DNA from: Berberis thunbergii
Taxonomy: Eukaryota; Streptophyta; Magnoliopsida; Ranunculales; Berberidaceae
DNA: 64,000 bases
Assembly: GCA_003290165.1 (NCBI GenBank)
Contig: QNQO01000532.1
Coordinates: 1-64,000, forward strand
Reading direction: 5' to 3'
Each line of letters starts with the position of its first letter. Position 1 is the first letter of the stretch. Positions 48,101 to 57,400 of this stretch are shown here, one piece after another. A model generated the notes under the pieces. The model was given only the letters and a program-made list of their open reading frames with translations. It did no database searches and was not told where the DNA came from. Position numbers and translations under genes: made by a program.

Positions 48101-48437
48101 TCCGTTGTCTCACGCTCTTCCCTCTTTTTCTTCTCCTCTGACTCAATTTCTCCTTCTCTTCTGCCTTCGCGAGGTCGTTATCAACACTCCACACATTATC
48201 CTTCTCCTTAACCTTAATCTTGTTTTCATTAGAGTTAACTCTCTTCCCACTATTTCCTCCTCCATCTTTAGGTTTCTTCCTTCCTCCTCCAGTGAAGCTG
48301 CTACTGCTGCTGCTGCAGCAAACCCTAGAAGAGAATCTTGTATTGGGAACCAATGAGGTGGTAGAGAGGTTGTGAAAGCGAAACCCTAGAAATGAGTGAG
48401 AGCTAGTGAAGTTAATTGATGAAGGTGAGGAGGTCAT
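27129..48437 (-). CDS. Plastid-targeted conserved protein of unknown function (DUF3598-like), five exons over 21 kb
   Basis: Minus-strand exons: 48030-48437, 47540-47929, 37286-37378, 31337-31476 and 27129-27570. They sum to 1473 bases (490 residues plus stop) with matching phases (0, 0, 0, 2). The start ATG at 48437 opens a serine-rich, acid-poor leader typical of chloroplast transit peptides, then a lysine-rich linker. Exon 2 has EPVIRPIWNTFASSVSGNWK, exon 3 GSYSRGPMEIPVGESDESNY, exon 4 RLRIVHTIEFSNGGSDIQIM, exon 5 LTGSWKVFEMSATPVYGDE and, near its end, GWYSDEGINLVMERDYGMDG. The G-W motifs and terminal R-Y-G block suggest a lipocalin-like barrel as in DUF3598/CpcT-type proteins; this is inference. 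The exons are intact while introns of 3.8, 5.8 and 10.2 kb are filled with transposons. Confidence 0.8.
28260..29130 (-). mobile_element. LINE ORF2 3' remnant in intron 4
   Basis: On the minus strand, decayed text includes a LWYGG/YRHWYVIGFHQRK stretch and, nearer the 3' side, CIWNERNKKIFFF followed by a DWDFRSLCRWAS block. These resemble the zinc-knuckle and terminal W-ERN-RIF region of plant LINEs. Many stops are present. Boundaries are approximate. Confidence 0.5.
29580..29805. repeat. Tandem duplication of ~112 bp
   Basis: TTTTAAAAGCTCCAAATATT through GCAATAATGATCTACAAGTA is repeated with moderate divergence from about 29700. No coding content. Confidence 0.6.
30240..30613. repeat. Possible MITE with TAGTTATCAAAA termini
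   Basis: The left end TAGTTATCAAAA and the complement of the right end TAGTTATCAATA agree at 11 of 12 bases. The interior has repeated CGTATC/GATACG words. No matching target duplication was found, so the superfamily is unassigned. Confidence 0.4.
31735..31788 (-). other. Possible 54-base in-frame cassette exon of the plastid-protein gene
   Basis: The minus strand offers acceptor CTCTTCAAG, an 18-codon open block LKEMIIVSGIWPDVLACE and a strong donor GAG|GTAAGT. The phase is 0 on both sides, so inclusion would keep the frame between exons 37286-37378 and 31337-31476. The direct junction without it also reads well (KFEQ to CLVKGCHKR). I regard it as optional or spurious. Confidence 0.3.
32728..35341 (+). 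mobile_element. Short LTR retroelement with two LTRs in intron 3
   Basis: LTR-like ends at about 32728-32975 and 35096-35341 share AAAGTAGGAT, GGGCCTAAGTAAGCCCATTA, CTCCAATAGAAT and a TTCGTAGATTAG tail. The downstream copy is preceded by a purine tract (CTGGGGAGGATGATG). The interior of about 2.1 kb contains a gag-like stretch PQTVYLTPPPSPPFPL followed by a helical VEQKMIDFCRKSMREINKIF segment near 34440-34660, split by a nested hAT element. No pol was seen, so it is non-autonomous or internally deleted. Homologous interiors occur at 39600-40190 and 41070-42230. Confidence 0.6.
33482..34421. mobile_element. hAT-type non-autonomous element nested in the LTR element
   Basis: Perfect 8-bp target duplications ATCACAAT lie at 33474-33481 and 34422-34429. 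Termini are CAAGGATTGTGATTTCG (left) and, as complement, CAAGGAATGCGTTTTCG (right), agreeing at 14 of 17 bases. The interior has no transposase. A short frame at 33975-34160 starts MAAPVKQTEVAVVV but matches nothing I know. An AT microsatellite lies at about 33611-33630. Confidence 0.8.
35740..37080 (-). mobile_element. LINE ORF2 C-terminal part in intron 3
   Basis: The minus strand from 37080 down gives PTWKRRHLSKADIITFI and then the CISCKNGADHAKFSLG stretch, matching the post-polymerase LINE region. Next come GWGKVYVLKVKGGLGIRKVH and LGKQNKIKFWCHKWCG (linker and zinc-knuckle region). The 3' part is decayed. Several stops and frame changes are present. Confidence 0.72.
37790..38030 (-). repeat. 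LTR-like sequence (outer LTR type of the intron 2 retroelement cluster)
   Basis: On the minus strand, a purine tract CCTGAGGAGGATGATGG is followed by AAATATAGGCTGATTAATTT, a GGGTGGGCCAGAAAATCCC stretch and a TATAAATAAGG promoter-like word. A diverged counterpart lies at 42240-42530, in the same orientation. The pair probably flanked one element. Confidence 0.5.
38516..39589. mobile_element. hAT-type element with perfect 8-bp target duplication
   Basis: TTCTCATC at 38508-38515 is repeated exactly at 39590-39597. Termini are CAGTGTTGTTAAGGCG and, as complement, CAGTGTAGTTAAGGCG (15 of 16). Subterminal regions are packed with GCCTC/GAGGC words. The interior is low-complexity and has no transposase. 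Confidence 0.88.
39600..40190 (-). mobile_element. Retroelement interior, gag-like, copy 2
   Basis: The minus strand reads PYQYHYNPNPIQYPVVSNIH and then YTYVPQSEPIYLPPPFAND. The same proline/tyrosine-rich layout occurs at 41171-41434 and, on the plus strand, at 33440-34480. It is interrupted by stops. The 3' continuation on the far side of the hAT element at 38516 includes EKYHKLKAIFDRQDDDAPT. Confidence 0.5.
40201..40499. mobile_element. Small hAT-type MITE
   Basis: Flanks GTATTAAC (40193-40200) and GTATCAAC (40500-40507) agree at 7 of 8 positions. Termini CGAGGTTCTAAAAATCG and, as complement, CTGTGTTGTAAAATCGG are imperfect. Interior ends carry CTAGGCGG and GCCTAGG-like words. Confidence 0.6.
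40811..41062 (-). repeat. LTR with adjacent primer-binding site (minus orientation)
   Basis: The minus-strand LTR starts TGTGATGTAATC and ends TTACATTACG, an imperfect inverted terminus. It is followed at 40795-40810 by TGGTATCAGATCAAG, a primer-binding site resembling the 3' end of initiator methionine tRNA. It shares GGACTCCAACAGAATCTAGG-type text with the LTRs at 32728 and 35096. Retroelement interior lies on both sides, suggesting a tandem arrangement around this LTR. Confidence 0.6.
41070..42230 (-). mobile_element. Retroelement interior, gag-like, copy 3, split by a hAT element
   Basis: The minus strand reads HFYYHTSKYTYVPYDPNLNP and HHHQHPPLISGIHF, the same family as 39600-40190. The nested hAT element at 41378-42083 splits it. 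No pol domain is visible. Confidence 0.5.
41378..42083. mobile_element. hAT-type element rich in TCCCGTCCCG words
   Basis: Flanks GGATGTGG (41370-41377) and GTATGTGG (42084-42091) agree at 7 of 8. Termini are TAGGGGTGAGTAT and, as complement, TAGGGGTGGGGAT. Subterminal sequence repeats CCCGTCCCG/CGGGACGGG. Related pieces lie at 49345-49885 and 58726-58870. Confidence 0.8.
42240..42530 (-). repeat. LTR-like sequence, partner of 37790-38030
   Basis: It shares CAAGTTTTCT-AACCCAATCTC, AACTCTTCCTACTG and GCCCAACCATATAATA words with 37790-38030. It also contains an internal 60-base tandem duplication starting GGAGTGTATTTGTATTAATT at about 42231 and 42281. Confidence 0.5.
42600..42627 (+). repeat. 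Uninterrupted run of 28 G
   Basis: A pure G homopolymer preceded by AGGAATTTC and followed by ATATAAACTG. Such runs are rare in plant nuclear DNA and can form G-quadruplexes; its length is unreliable in most sequencing chemistries. Confidence 0.9.
42630..44400. repeat. Diverged direct duplication with coding-like text of unknown origin
   Basis: About 42640-43140 matches about 43790-44345 (TGGTTTTGCA, then TTGAGGGTCTTCCACTTGCA, then the GAGCTAT--GCATTCCAAGTCC block and GCAAAAGGCGTA). GTTGGGTTCACCACTTACT also occurs at about 43685 and 44357. The second copy holds open blocks YNQFLSGEEFNRAMEHSKS and FGGYDQDVMFKRVMSIKKQG. They look like exons of a host gene fragment, but I cannot identify it. 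Confidence 0.5.
44590..45975 (-). mobile_element. LINE ORF2 C-terminal part in intron 2
   Basis: The minus frame 45971 to 45693 reads LGRKFASWKSVSLSKVGRLT, then SRSVLASTPNYYVSLFPLRA and KHIVKDFIWSRSNGNKRFH, the clear post-polymerase region of plant LINE ORF2. Downstream decayed linker text includes LGKWLWWYTKEPHSL. The 3' part again ends in weak CHGCNGFPLI text, similar to the copy at 35740. Confidence 0.75.
46282..46573. mobile_element. Tourist-like (PIF/Harbinger) MITE
   Basis: The target triplet TAA flanks both ends (46279-46281, 46574-46576). Termini are GGGTGTGTTTGATTCCAAGG and, as complement, GGGTGTGCTTGATTCCAAAG. It is 292 bp with AT-rich inverted subterminal parts and no coding. Confidence 0.85.
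46620..47050. other. Intronic DNA with LTR-like character
   Basis: Repeated TAGTTAC/TTAGTTACT words and a TAGGGTAGTTGTTTCTATTT stretch followed by a GAATAAAG signal resemble the R region of an LTR. No partner, termini or target duplication were found. Confidence 0.25.
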
Positions 48438-48474
48438 AGTGAGTGAGAATCTCAAGTGAGTGTTCGAGTTTTCG

Positions 48475-48482
48475 ATTTATAG
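48475..48482 (-). promoter_or_regulatory. Probable TATA box of the plastid-protein gene
   Basis: On the minus strand CTATAAAT lies about 38 bases before the start codon at 48437, within CATTATCTATAAATCG. Transcription would begin very close to the ATG. Confidence 0.5.
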
Positions 48483-48519
48483 ATAATGAACAAGGTGGAT
48501 TATCATCTGGAACTCAACC

Positions 48520-49344
48520 ACGCTGCACTGCGCGGGAATGTGAGTTACGGTTAACCTTTCTGAGCTTGTTGCGTAGGTTAGCGTTCGTTCTATTTTGGTT
48601 TTAGGGTCTGTGCTCTAGTTCTACAACCGCTTTTGCAATGTTCATCCGTAGAGTTTCTCCCTTACTTAGTAGCACCACCTTATAAAAGGGTAACTTTTTA
48701 CATCATAGATTTCACTGTCCACACCTGTCAGACCTTTTTTTACCTGCTAACCCACATTACCCATTTAAATCACTATTCATCTTCTTCCTTTCTTGCCCTC
48801 TCTTCTCCCTTTTTTTGAAATTCTCTCTTCCCAAATTTGATTCATCTTCTTCTTTCCCACTCGACTCAATCTTCCATTTTCCCTCCCACGACCGTCATTG
48901 TCTCTCCCACTCTCTCAACAATTTTTTCACTGTCTCTTCTCCTCTCTTCTGAAGAACAACATGTCAAACAAAAAATGGAAGATAATTCAATAAGGTTATT
49001 TTTTCATTGGGTCAAACCCTAACAGGGCACGCTTGATTCTGCCATTGCCCCTCTCCATTTTCTCCTTTGCAGGATCCTTAGCGAATGACAATTTTTTTTC
49101 CCCTTGCTGCGGCTTCTGCGAGTGGGGAACCCACCATCGCATAGATCGCTGCAACGGCGAGGAAAAAATTGAAAGGGACGAGGGAATGACAAGAAGAATA
49201 TGGAGAGGGGTGACGACCTGTGTGAGAATAAGATAGATGGGGTGATGATGGTTGTTATGGTTGTGTGGGAGAATAAGAGAGAGTGGGAAGATGATGGGAT
49301 GAGCGATAATTGGAAAAATGGACGGTCGTTGCGATGGCCGCCAT
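48520..49344. other. Intergenic DNA upstream of the plastid-protein gene
   Basis: Pyrimidine-rich plus strand (48780-48960) and a minus frame at 49019-49357 without any motif. I see no gene. GATGGGATGAGCGATAATTGG near 49292 recurs as GATGGACGAGCGATGATTGG near 58676. Confidence 0.4.
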
Positions 49345-49885
49345 TAGAAGTGAGCATAGGATGGATTTCATCCCCATCTCATCCCGTTGTTTTATCTTCA
49401 GGACGGGATAAACCTCGTCCTAACCTTGTCCCATTCCAAATTTAATATGCGCATAAACAAGAATCACCTCAAATTCCTACACAACCCAATTGGATGCTAA
49501 TTTTCCTTACTTTTGGCAGATTAAACTAACAGTGAAGCGAATCATGCTTTTCATTTGGGTATGATGAGAAGCGTCGTGATATTTCTTCAATAAATATAAA
49601 TGTCCACAGCTCAATAAAACACATTTAAATAAAAAACATTCTTAGTTATTATTTATTTTTTTGTTGTTTGAATAATAGTTTCGAACTTTATATCAAATTG
49701 ATTTCTCTTTCGGTTATAAAATTAATAATAATAAATAAATTCGGGACAGGGCAAGATTGAAAATCTCTATCCCAATCTCATTCCATTTTAGATCGGGACG
49801 AGACGAGATTGGGATGAGTTTGATCAATCCCAAAAGGATCCAAAAAAATTGGGACATTACGGGCGAGACTGGAACATTCTTAGTC
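49345..49885. mobile_element. Diverged hAT element related to 41378-42083
   Basis: The left part (TTAGAAGTGAGCATAGGATG, then ACGGGATAAACCTCG) matches the complement of the right end of 41378-42083. The right part (GATCGGGACGAGACGAGATT, then TTGATCAATCCC) matches the complement of its left end. It lies in opposite orientation. Terminal bases have decayed and no target duplication is visible. Confidence 0.6.
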
Positions 49886-50093
49886 ATCATCGCAACCTTA
49901 TATTCTCTATCTCTCGTTGTCGCCAATCATCTCTCACCATCCCTCGCAATCAATTGCCTCCTTCTTTGTGGTGTGGGTTAGCAAGTTTTTTTTATTAAAA
50001 AAAATGTCTGGTGTAGTGGGACAATGGAATCTATGGTGTTAAAAAATCATTTCCTTTTTATTTTCTATTTTTTATTCTTCTTGTTTTCCTCTA

Positions 50094-50943
50094 GGTATTT
50101 GTTAAATGATGCTACTACTTTTGCTGAAGGACACCACCACCCCACTTTTTTTTATCTGTTAAAAGGCATCACTACCCCTTTCATTCCCTTCTCCACCTTC
50201 TCTTATCTCTTCACAGGAGCAACACAACCTCGCCCTGCCACCTCCGGCCTCACCTAACCATCGTCAGACGTCCCTCTCAGTACCCGCCTATTTATTCTCT
50301 TATCTATTTTTTCTTCTTCTATTCTCTATTTTTTTCTTCTTCTTATTCTTCTTGTTCTTCTCTTCACTGTTTTTATTTTCATCTCTTATTTTTCTTCTCA
50401 TCTCTTATCTTTTTCTCTGTTTTTTTTCTTCCCCTATTTTCTTCTCATTTCTTTTATTTTCCTTTTATCTATTTTTTTATTTTTATTTTCTTCCTCCATC
50501 TTCCTATTATTCTCTTATCTTAATTTTCTCCCATGTTTTTTCTCATTCGCCCTCGTGGAGGTTCATGCTAGTGGATAACCCCCAGTGCAGAGTTTTGTCT
50601 GAGTGTGGGTTCCCCACTAGCATGAACCTTCGGGAAGGCGAATGGGAAAAAATAAGAAAAACGGATAAGAAGAGAGGAGGAAAAAAAAGATAAGAGAAGA
50701 AAAATAGGGAAAAAAACAGATAAGAGAATAAGCAAGTAGGGGATGGAGTGGCAGTGACTCGATGAGACTGGCAGTGGAGGGGAGAGTTGATGCGATCGAC
50801 CGTGGCGGTGCTTGATGGAGAAGATAAAGAGGGACGAGAAGAGAGGTGGTAGGGATTTTTGTTTATATCAGTGGTGTCATTTAGAAAGTAGGGCAATGGT
50901 GGTGTTCTTTAGCAGAATTGGCGGTATCATTTAATCGATGTCT
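50094..50943. mobile_element. Mutator-like foldback element with 9-bp target duplication
   Basis: TTTCCTCTA at 50085-50093 recurs exactly at 50944-50952. Termini GGTATTTGTTAAATGATGC and, as complement, GACATCGATTAAATGATAC begin long inverted arms (CACCACCAC, then pyrimidine-rich text opposite purine-rich text). Near the centre (50548-50643) a tighter stem pairs CATTCGCCCTCGTGGAGGTT with AACCTTCGGGAAGGCGAATG. Nine-base duplications and a terminal G fit Mutator-like MITEs. Low-complexity frames inside are artefacts. Confidence 0.78.
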
Positions 50944-51339
50944 TTCCTCTATGTAGTGGGAATTCATAGCAACGAAAGCGATGTGAGATCTAAATGTAAG
51001 AAATGATGGAAACCAAAGCCTACTCTTCCAAAATGGATACAATCAAACGAGGATAAAGTAGGAGGGCATGTTCTTACAAAATTTGCTATGAGTAAATTCC
51101 ATGAATTTGTGATGCATCGTGTTTTCATAGATGTGCATTGTTTAGGCTCCAAACTGACCTAAAATAATAAGAAAAAAGGAAAACATCATGTTAGAATTAG
51201 GCTTGATAGGGCCTAGGTAACCATGATTGGATAGGCCTAGTTGTAATCATTAACTAAGATCCATCCATACTTCATCTTCAGATGACAGAGCCCTTATTTT
51301 CGATCTGGTTCATGAAAAAAATAAGGGGGTTTAAACCTT

Positions 51340-54300
51340 TAAGTTATTTCAAACGTTGACCTTTGATAAAACCCTACCCAATGTCATGCATAATTCTTGG
51401 GTATCCCTAACTAATCCTATTGTCAATCCCCTCCCAGAAGATGTCCACCCTTAGAAATGATCTTAAGTACTAGAACAAGAACCACTTTGGCCGCCTATTA
51501 CTGACAATGGTGCCCCACGAGGGAACTTGATTGGTTCTTAAAAGATTTATTAACGAAAAGAGAACTTTTGCAATTAAAAGTCTAGAGATTATAAGCTTCT
51601 ATTTGGGACCATAATAAGTACTTTCATGTGAGGACTATGATTGGTTAGAGGAGAATAATACGATATCTAGAATAAAATGTGATGATGGTAATTGGATCTA
51701 GGACCAATTGGATTGGGGCTACATTTACTTCTTACTTTTAGATATGGCAATGGGTCGGGTTCGGTGCAGATCTACCAGAACCATAACCAAACCGAGAAAA
51801 AAATACTAAAGAACCAGAACCGAGAATCGGTTATGATTCCTCGGGTCTAGTTAAACCCTAACCGCATGTCTTCCCGAATATGACCATTAAAATCGCTAGG
51901 CTATTTTTATAATATATTATCAATACTAAAAAACATATGATAATATATCTTTATTTGTAACGAAAATTCAAAAGGTGGGTGTATGTTAATTCGTCATCTT
52001 TGAATTCCCAAATTGCCATGACCAACTTACAATATTTCCAACCATCCTCTCCCCCTCTCATCTTTTGAATTTCGAAATTGCCCCCGCCCATGTTACGAAC
52101 CACACCGTATCCCCGTCCTCTCCATCTCATTTCTTTCTTCTCCTCCCTCTTTCTCGACAACACTGTTTGCCCCCTCCTCACCTTGACTCCACCGTCCCCT
52201 CCATAATCCTTCATAATATTTTAGTTGGGTTGGGTCATTTGTTGATTTAAGAAAGACCCATGAAGCAGTTGGGTTGATCAGATGGTCCATATCAGTTTAA
52301 TTCATGAATTATTGACCACTTTCATGCAAATTTAAGTTTGTATCATTTTTTTTGGGTTTAATGATACTCATTTTAGTAAGGGCTATCTCTTAATTTTTTT
52401 TTATCCTAACTTTATATGCAGAGAACAATTTATATTTTTATTGTGGATTGGAAATCAAATTAGATGGTCCATAATTTGTATACATATCTGGTAATTTAGT
52501 GATCTATTTAGGGAGTATTGAAGACACGACCCAAGGACCAGGGTGGCATACCGAAAATATGACACTGTACTCTACAACTATGTGGAAAGTGTATGGTCGT
52601 ACCAACGGCACTGCTGATACACTAGTCTCTGTAATAGCAAATATACCAGTATACCAATATATTTCTTTAATCAAAAGCAACAAATATATTAAAGAATTTT
52701 TTTAACATTTTGTTTATCAAAAGCAACAAAACAATATATTTCCATGGTCTCCAATTTGCGATTATAGAAAATCAACATCTCATATCCATCTCAACTTTTT
52801 GATCAATTCTATACCACCAACATCATGAAAAAAATGGGATCCCCACTACCAATACCCCAAAATAAAACAACATCAGGGATCTCCAATATGCAAATTATCA
52901 ACATGTGATCCTCTCATCCACACTACTAATCAAAAATCAACACCACCAGGAGAAGCCACTCTCCTATTATTTCTCTGATTTGATTTTCGATAACCCTCTT
53001 TCTCATACGTAGTCCCTCAAATCCCTTCCAATGCTTCATTGAAATAGATCTCGAACCAAATCAATGAAGTAGATCTCAATTGAACTAGATCCACTGAAGC
53101 ATATTTGAATCTTTGATTGTCTTGAGCAAGTTAAAATAAAAGAAGATTAAATAGATGGAGAGACGTGGCGAGAAAAGAAACAGTGGGAATCGCTGATAAA
53201 TCCTTTGGAAGGAGTAACGAGGGTACCACACCATATGTTTGTTGTCGTCGTCTACATCGAGTCTGACAAAAAGAGAAGACATTAGGGTATACTTGTTTAG
53301 CACTATTTATATTAAAACCAACTTATGTATATTTGTTTGGGTCTGGGTCTGAACACCTAAAAACATAACTGAATCTGAACCGATTTGGTTCCTTTCATCA
53401 AGACTCAGACCAACGAGAGTCGATTAATCGATTCTAGACCTGAACCATTAGTTTCGATTTGGTGTGGGTACTCGTCGAGCTAGGTGAAATTGCCATGCCT
53501 ACTCACTTTAGTGACCTCTTTGATTCTTCTGAACCTATAAGGAACTGATCAATTCTTAATTTATTTCACCTTACAACCTCTGACATTGGTAATGTCATGC
53601 TTTGCTCTATCCTCTGTGAGGATTGGAATATTATTAAGATTACAGACAATTGGAAAGCCCATGGACGCGATGGTTTTCAATCTTACTTCTATAAGAAATA
53701 TTGGAATTTTATCAAAAATTACCTTATCCCTACTATCTAGGAATTCTCTGTCTAAAATCATGCCTAAGCATTTAATCTCACACATTGTTCTTATTCCTAA
53801 AGTTAAAAACCCTACTATCCCGCAACACTATAGACCTATAAGCTTATGCAATGTTACTTACAAGTTTTGCTCCAAAATTCTTGCTTCCAGCCTTAAGGGT
53901 CTACTCAAGTTCATCAACTCTCCTAGCTAAGAGGTTGTTGTCCCTGGAAGACTCTTAGGTGATAACACTGGTTTGCCTTTGAAATATACCACCAGTACCA
54001 TAAAATGAAAGGTCAACAATCTTTGTTAGCTTTGAAGATGGACATGGCCAAAGCTTATGACGGAGTTAAATGGTCCTTATTGTTTGACATCTTCAAAACT
54101 TTGGGTTTTTTTTCTCTAAAAATGAGGTGCATCTTATTGAGCAATGTATCTCTACAATGGAATATCTAAAGCTAAGTTCACTCCCACCAGATGACTTAGA
54201 CAAGGTGATCCTTTGTCCATTTACTCTTTATAATTGTGTCTAAGGCCTTGTCCAAAATGATATGAAAATGTGAGGTTGTTTCTCTCATCGTTGGTTTTAA

Positions 54301-54430
54301 ACCCAAACCCCAGTCCCCCTATGACCCACTCTCATGTTTGTTGATGATATCATTATATTTGGTAAACTTCCCTTTAGCAATGTAGTGATAAAAGATGTTA
54401 TGTCCTATTATTGCCAAGTTTTAGGTCAAA
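51340..54430 (+). mobile_element. LINE ORF2 copy 1 (linker and reverse transcriptase), split by a hAT element
   Basis: Before the hAT (51340-51738) the text reads ISRIKCDDGNWI and LDWGYIYF; after it (53502 on) it resumes SDLFDSSEP, typical of the region between endonuclease and polymerase. The polymerase follows: HIVLIPKVKNPTIPQHYRPI, SLCNVTYKFCSKILA, ALKMDMAKAYDGVKWSLLF and catalytic MFVDDIIIF at about 54334. Stops and frameshifts are frequent. At about 54430 it ends abruptly in Gypsy gag sequence. A sister copy starts at 59556. Confidence 0.82.
51739..53501. mobile_element. hAT-type element inserted in LINE copy 1
   Basis: Flanks CTTACTTT (51731-51738) and CTCACTTT (53502-53509) agree at 7 of 8. 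Termini TAGATATGGCAATGGG and, as complement, TAGGCATGGCAATTTC share 11 of the first 13 bases. LINE coding sequence resumes immediately on the far side. Interior frames near 51951-52290 show no transposase. Confidence 0.78.
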
Positions 54431-57400
54431 AGTCAAGTATGCCATATCATCTCAACCCCGACATAAATTCCCTAGTCCAATTGTTCAAACCCAGCAATGT
54501 GAGTCAAGCTTTTGCATTAGCATTAGCATGGATGCATGAATCCTCCATGACCCAAAAATATTCCACTAATAAAGGGCATATCCACTCTTCCATTACACAC
54601 AAGAACCCCAACTACCATACAGTAAATTTCACCACAGAGAAAACTTCATTCCTTTCATCTACTCAACCTCAGTCAAACACCAACCACATTAATTCAATCC
54701 ACCATAACCCTACCTTCAAAACCACTCTTATACTCCACCCATCAATAGGTTAACTCCTTCCCAAATGAAGATCAAACATGAGAAGGGATTATGTTACAAT
54801 TGTGACGAGCAATGTAGACCTGGCCATTTGTGCAAGCAACAACACCTCTATATGTTAGTTCCTGAGGAAGACACGGGGAGTGATGTCATGGAAAATTCTA
54901 TAAAAACAAAGAGTTTGATAGAAGAGATACAGTCAGACATGGAGATATCTCTCCATGCTATTCATGGCAGCATGACTAGCAATACCATCCTACTAAAGGG
55001 AATACCTAGGAAGAGGCCTATCTCAATCCTAATTGACACAGGGAGTACCCATTCCTTTATAGACCCAAGGGTTGTCAAGGAAACCAAATGGCCAACCACA
55101 TTGACTCCCCATATGATAGTAAGAGTGGCCAATGGACAACAACTACACTGCAATGCAATATGCAGCTCTTTACAGTGGACAATGCTAGGTATTCCTTTCC
55201 AAGGTAGTGTAAGATTACTACCCCTAGGTGGGTATGATATGGTGTTAGGGGGAGGATTGGTTGAAAATTTTTGGGGAACCAGTAACCCTCCAAGGTATCA
55301 CAGACAACAGCTCATTATGTATGATGGAACCAAAAGGGATTACAAGATTCCTGAAACAAATACCCCTGCCTTTATAGGACACTTCTTTGCTATCTCAGAT
55401 GCTCATACAAGCCAAGACACTCCCCAAGAGGTTACAACCCTACTCATTGAATTTCAGGATGTATTCCATAGTCCCACTTAGCTACCTCCTACCAAACCCT
55501 TGGATCATAGGATCACTATCAATCAGGAATTGTTCCACCTTCACAAAACCCTTACAAGGTGCCACACATGCAAAAGACTGTCATAGAACAGTTGGTCAAG
55601 GAAATGATGAATGTTGGCCTCATCCAACACTCACATAGCCCGTATGCTGCACCTGTTTTACTTGTCAAGAAAATGGATGGGACTTTGATATTTTGTGTGG
55701 ACTACAGGAGGCTCAATGAGATCACTATTAAGGACAAATTCCCAATGCCATTAATAGATGAGTTACTAGATGAATTGCATGGGGCTTTTATATTCACAAA
55801 GTTAGACCTGAGATCAATGTACCACCAAATACTTATCCACCCAAATCATATCTAGAAAACTGCTTTCAAAACTCATCATGAGCATTTTGAGTTTAAGGTC
55901 ATGCCCTTTGGCCTCACCAATGCCCCCGCAACATTTCAAGCCTTGATGAATCAAATGTTTCAAGATCAACTCAGAAAATTTGTATCAGTTTTCTTTGATG
56001 ACATTCTCATCTGCAGTCATACTATGGACCAACATCTCACCCACCTTCATGTGGTACTATCTACACTAAGAGAACACCAACTATATGCCAAGATGTCCAA
56101 CAAGTGTTCTTTTGCTCAAGCTCGGCTGGAATATTTGGGGCATATTATTAGTGTACATGGTGTGGAGGCTGATCCTAAGAAAGTGGAAGCAATGCAAGAT
56201 TGGCTAACACCCTCTAACATCAAACAATTGAGGGATTTCTTGGGTTTTACAGGATATTGTAGGAAGTTTATTAAGGGATATGGACACCTTGCTCAGCCAT
56301 TGACTGAACTCCTCAAGAAATACTCGTTTCAGTGGACTCTAACTCAAACTAAGGCCTTCCAACAGCTGACACAAGCCATGTGTCACTCCCCTGTACTAAC
56401 ACTTCCTAATTTCAGCATCCCATTCAGAATTGAGAATGATGCATGTAGCCAAGGAGTTGAGTCAGTCCTAACCCAACAAAATAGACTCATTACCTATTTC
56501 AACAAGGCCTTGAGTCCTAAGAATCTGACCCCTATCGACCTATGAGAAGGAATTGCTCGCCATTGTCACGACCATCCAAAAATGGAGGTCGTACCTTTTA
56601 GGCTCCAAGTTCTTCATCTTCATTGATCACCAAAGCATCCTGTATTTTTTAACTCAAAAAGTTACTACAATGATGCAACAGAGGTGGTTGTCCAAACTTA
56701 TGGGATTTGACTATGAAATCAGCTACAAAAAGGATACAGAAAATGTTGTTGCTGATGCACTATCCAGGAGCTCAGAATATCAAGCTTCATGTTCTTCTAT
56801 ATCCACTATATCAGCTACTTGGCAATAAAAGGTTATGGATAGCTACACATCAGACACTAAGGTTCAGAGCATTGTGCAACAACTACTGATAGATCCTTCG
56901 GTTGTACCAAATCATACCTTAATCAATGGGATTCTCAGGTACAAGGGGCTCATATATATAGGAAACACATGGCAACTCAGATCCAACATTATCACAAGCC
57001 TACACAACTCTGTCACGGGGGGTCATTCAGGCATTACATCTACTCTGCAAAGACTGAGACACTACGTCCACTGGCCTAAAATGAAAGAATAAGTGATTAA
57101 GCATATCACAGAATGTCACAACTGTCAGTGAAATAAAGGAGAACAATCAGCTTACGGTGGTCTCCTTCAGCCCCTCCCTATTCCAGATCATGCTTGGCAA
57201 CAAGTGTCCTTAGACTTCATAGAAGTTCTACCCCCTCCTTACAACAAATCAAAGGTGCTAGTAGTAGGGACAGACTGACAAAATCCAGTCATTTCATCGC
57301 CCTTACACATCCATACACTTCTTCTACGGTGGCAAAAGTCTTATTGCATAACAAATAAAAACTACATGGCTTGCCAACAACAATTATATTTGATAGAGAC

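Noticed and set aside
49019..49357. Minus-strand frame of 112 residues upstream of the plastid-protein gene
   Set aside because: Serine/phenylalanine-rich low-complexity composition, no motif, and overlaps a repeat-related segment.
50352..50896. Serine/phenylalanine-rich frames on both strands
   Set aside because: They are translations of the pyrimidine/purine arms of the Mutator-like foldback.
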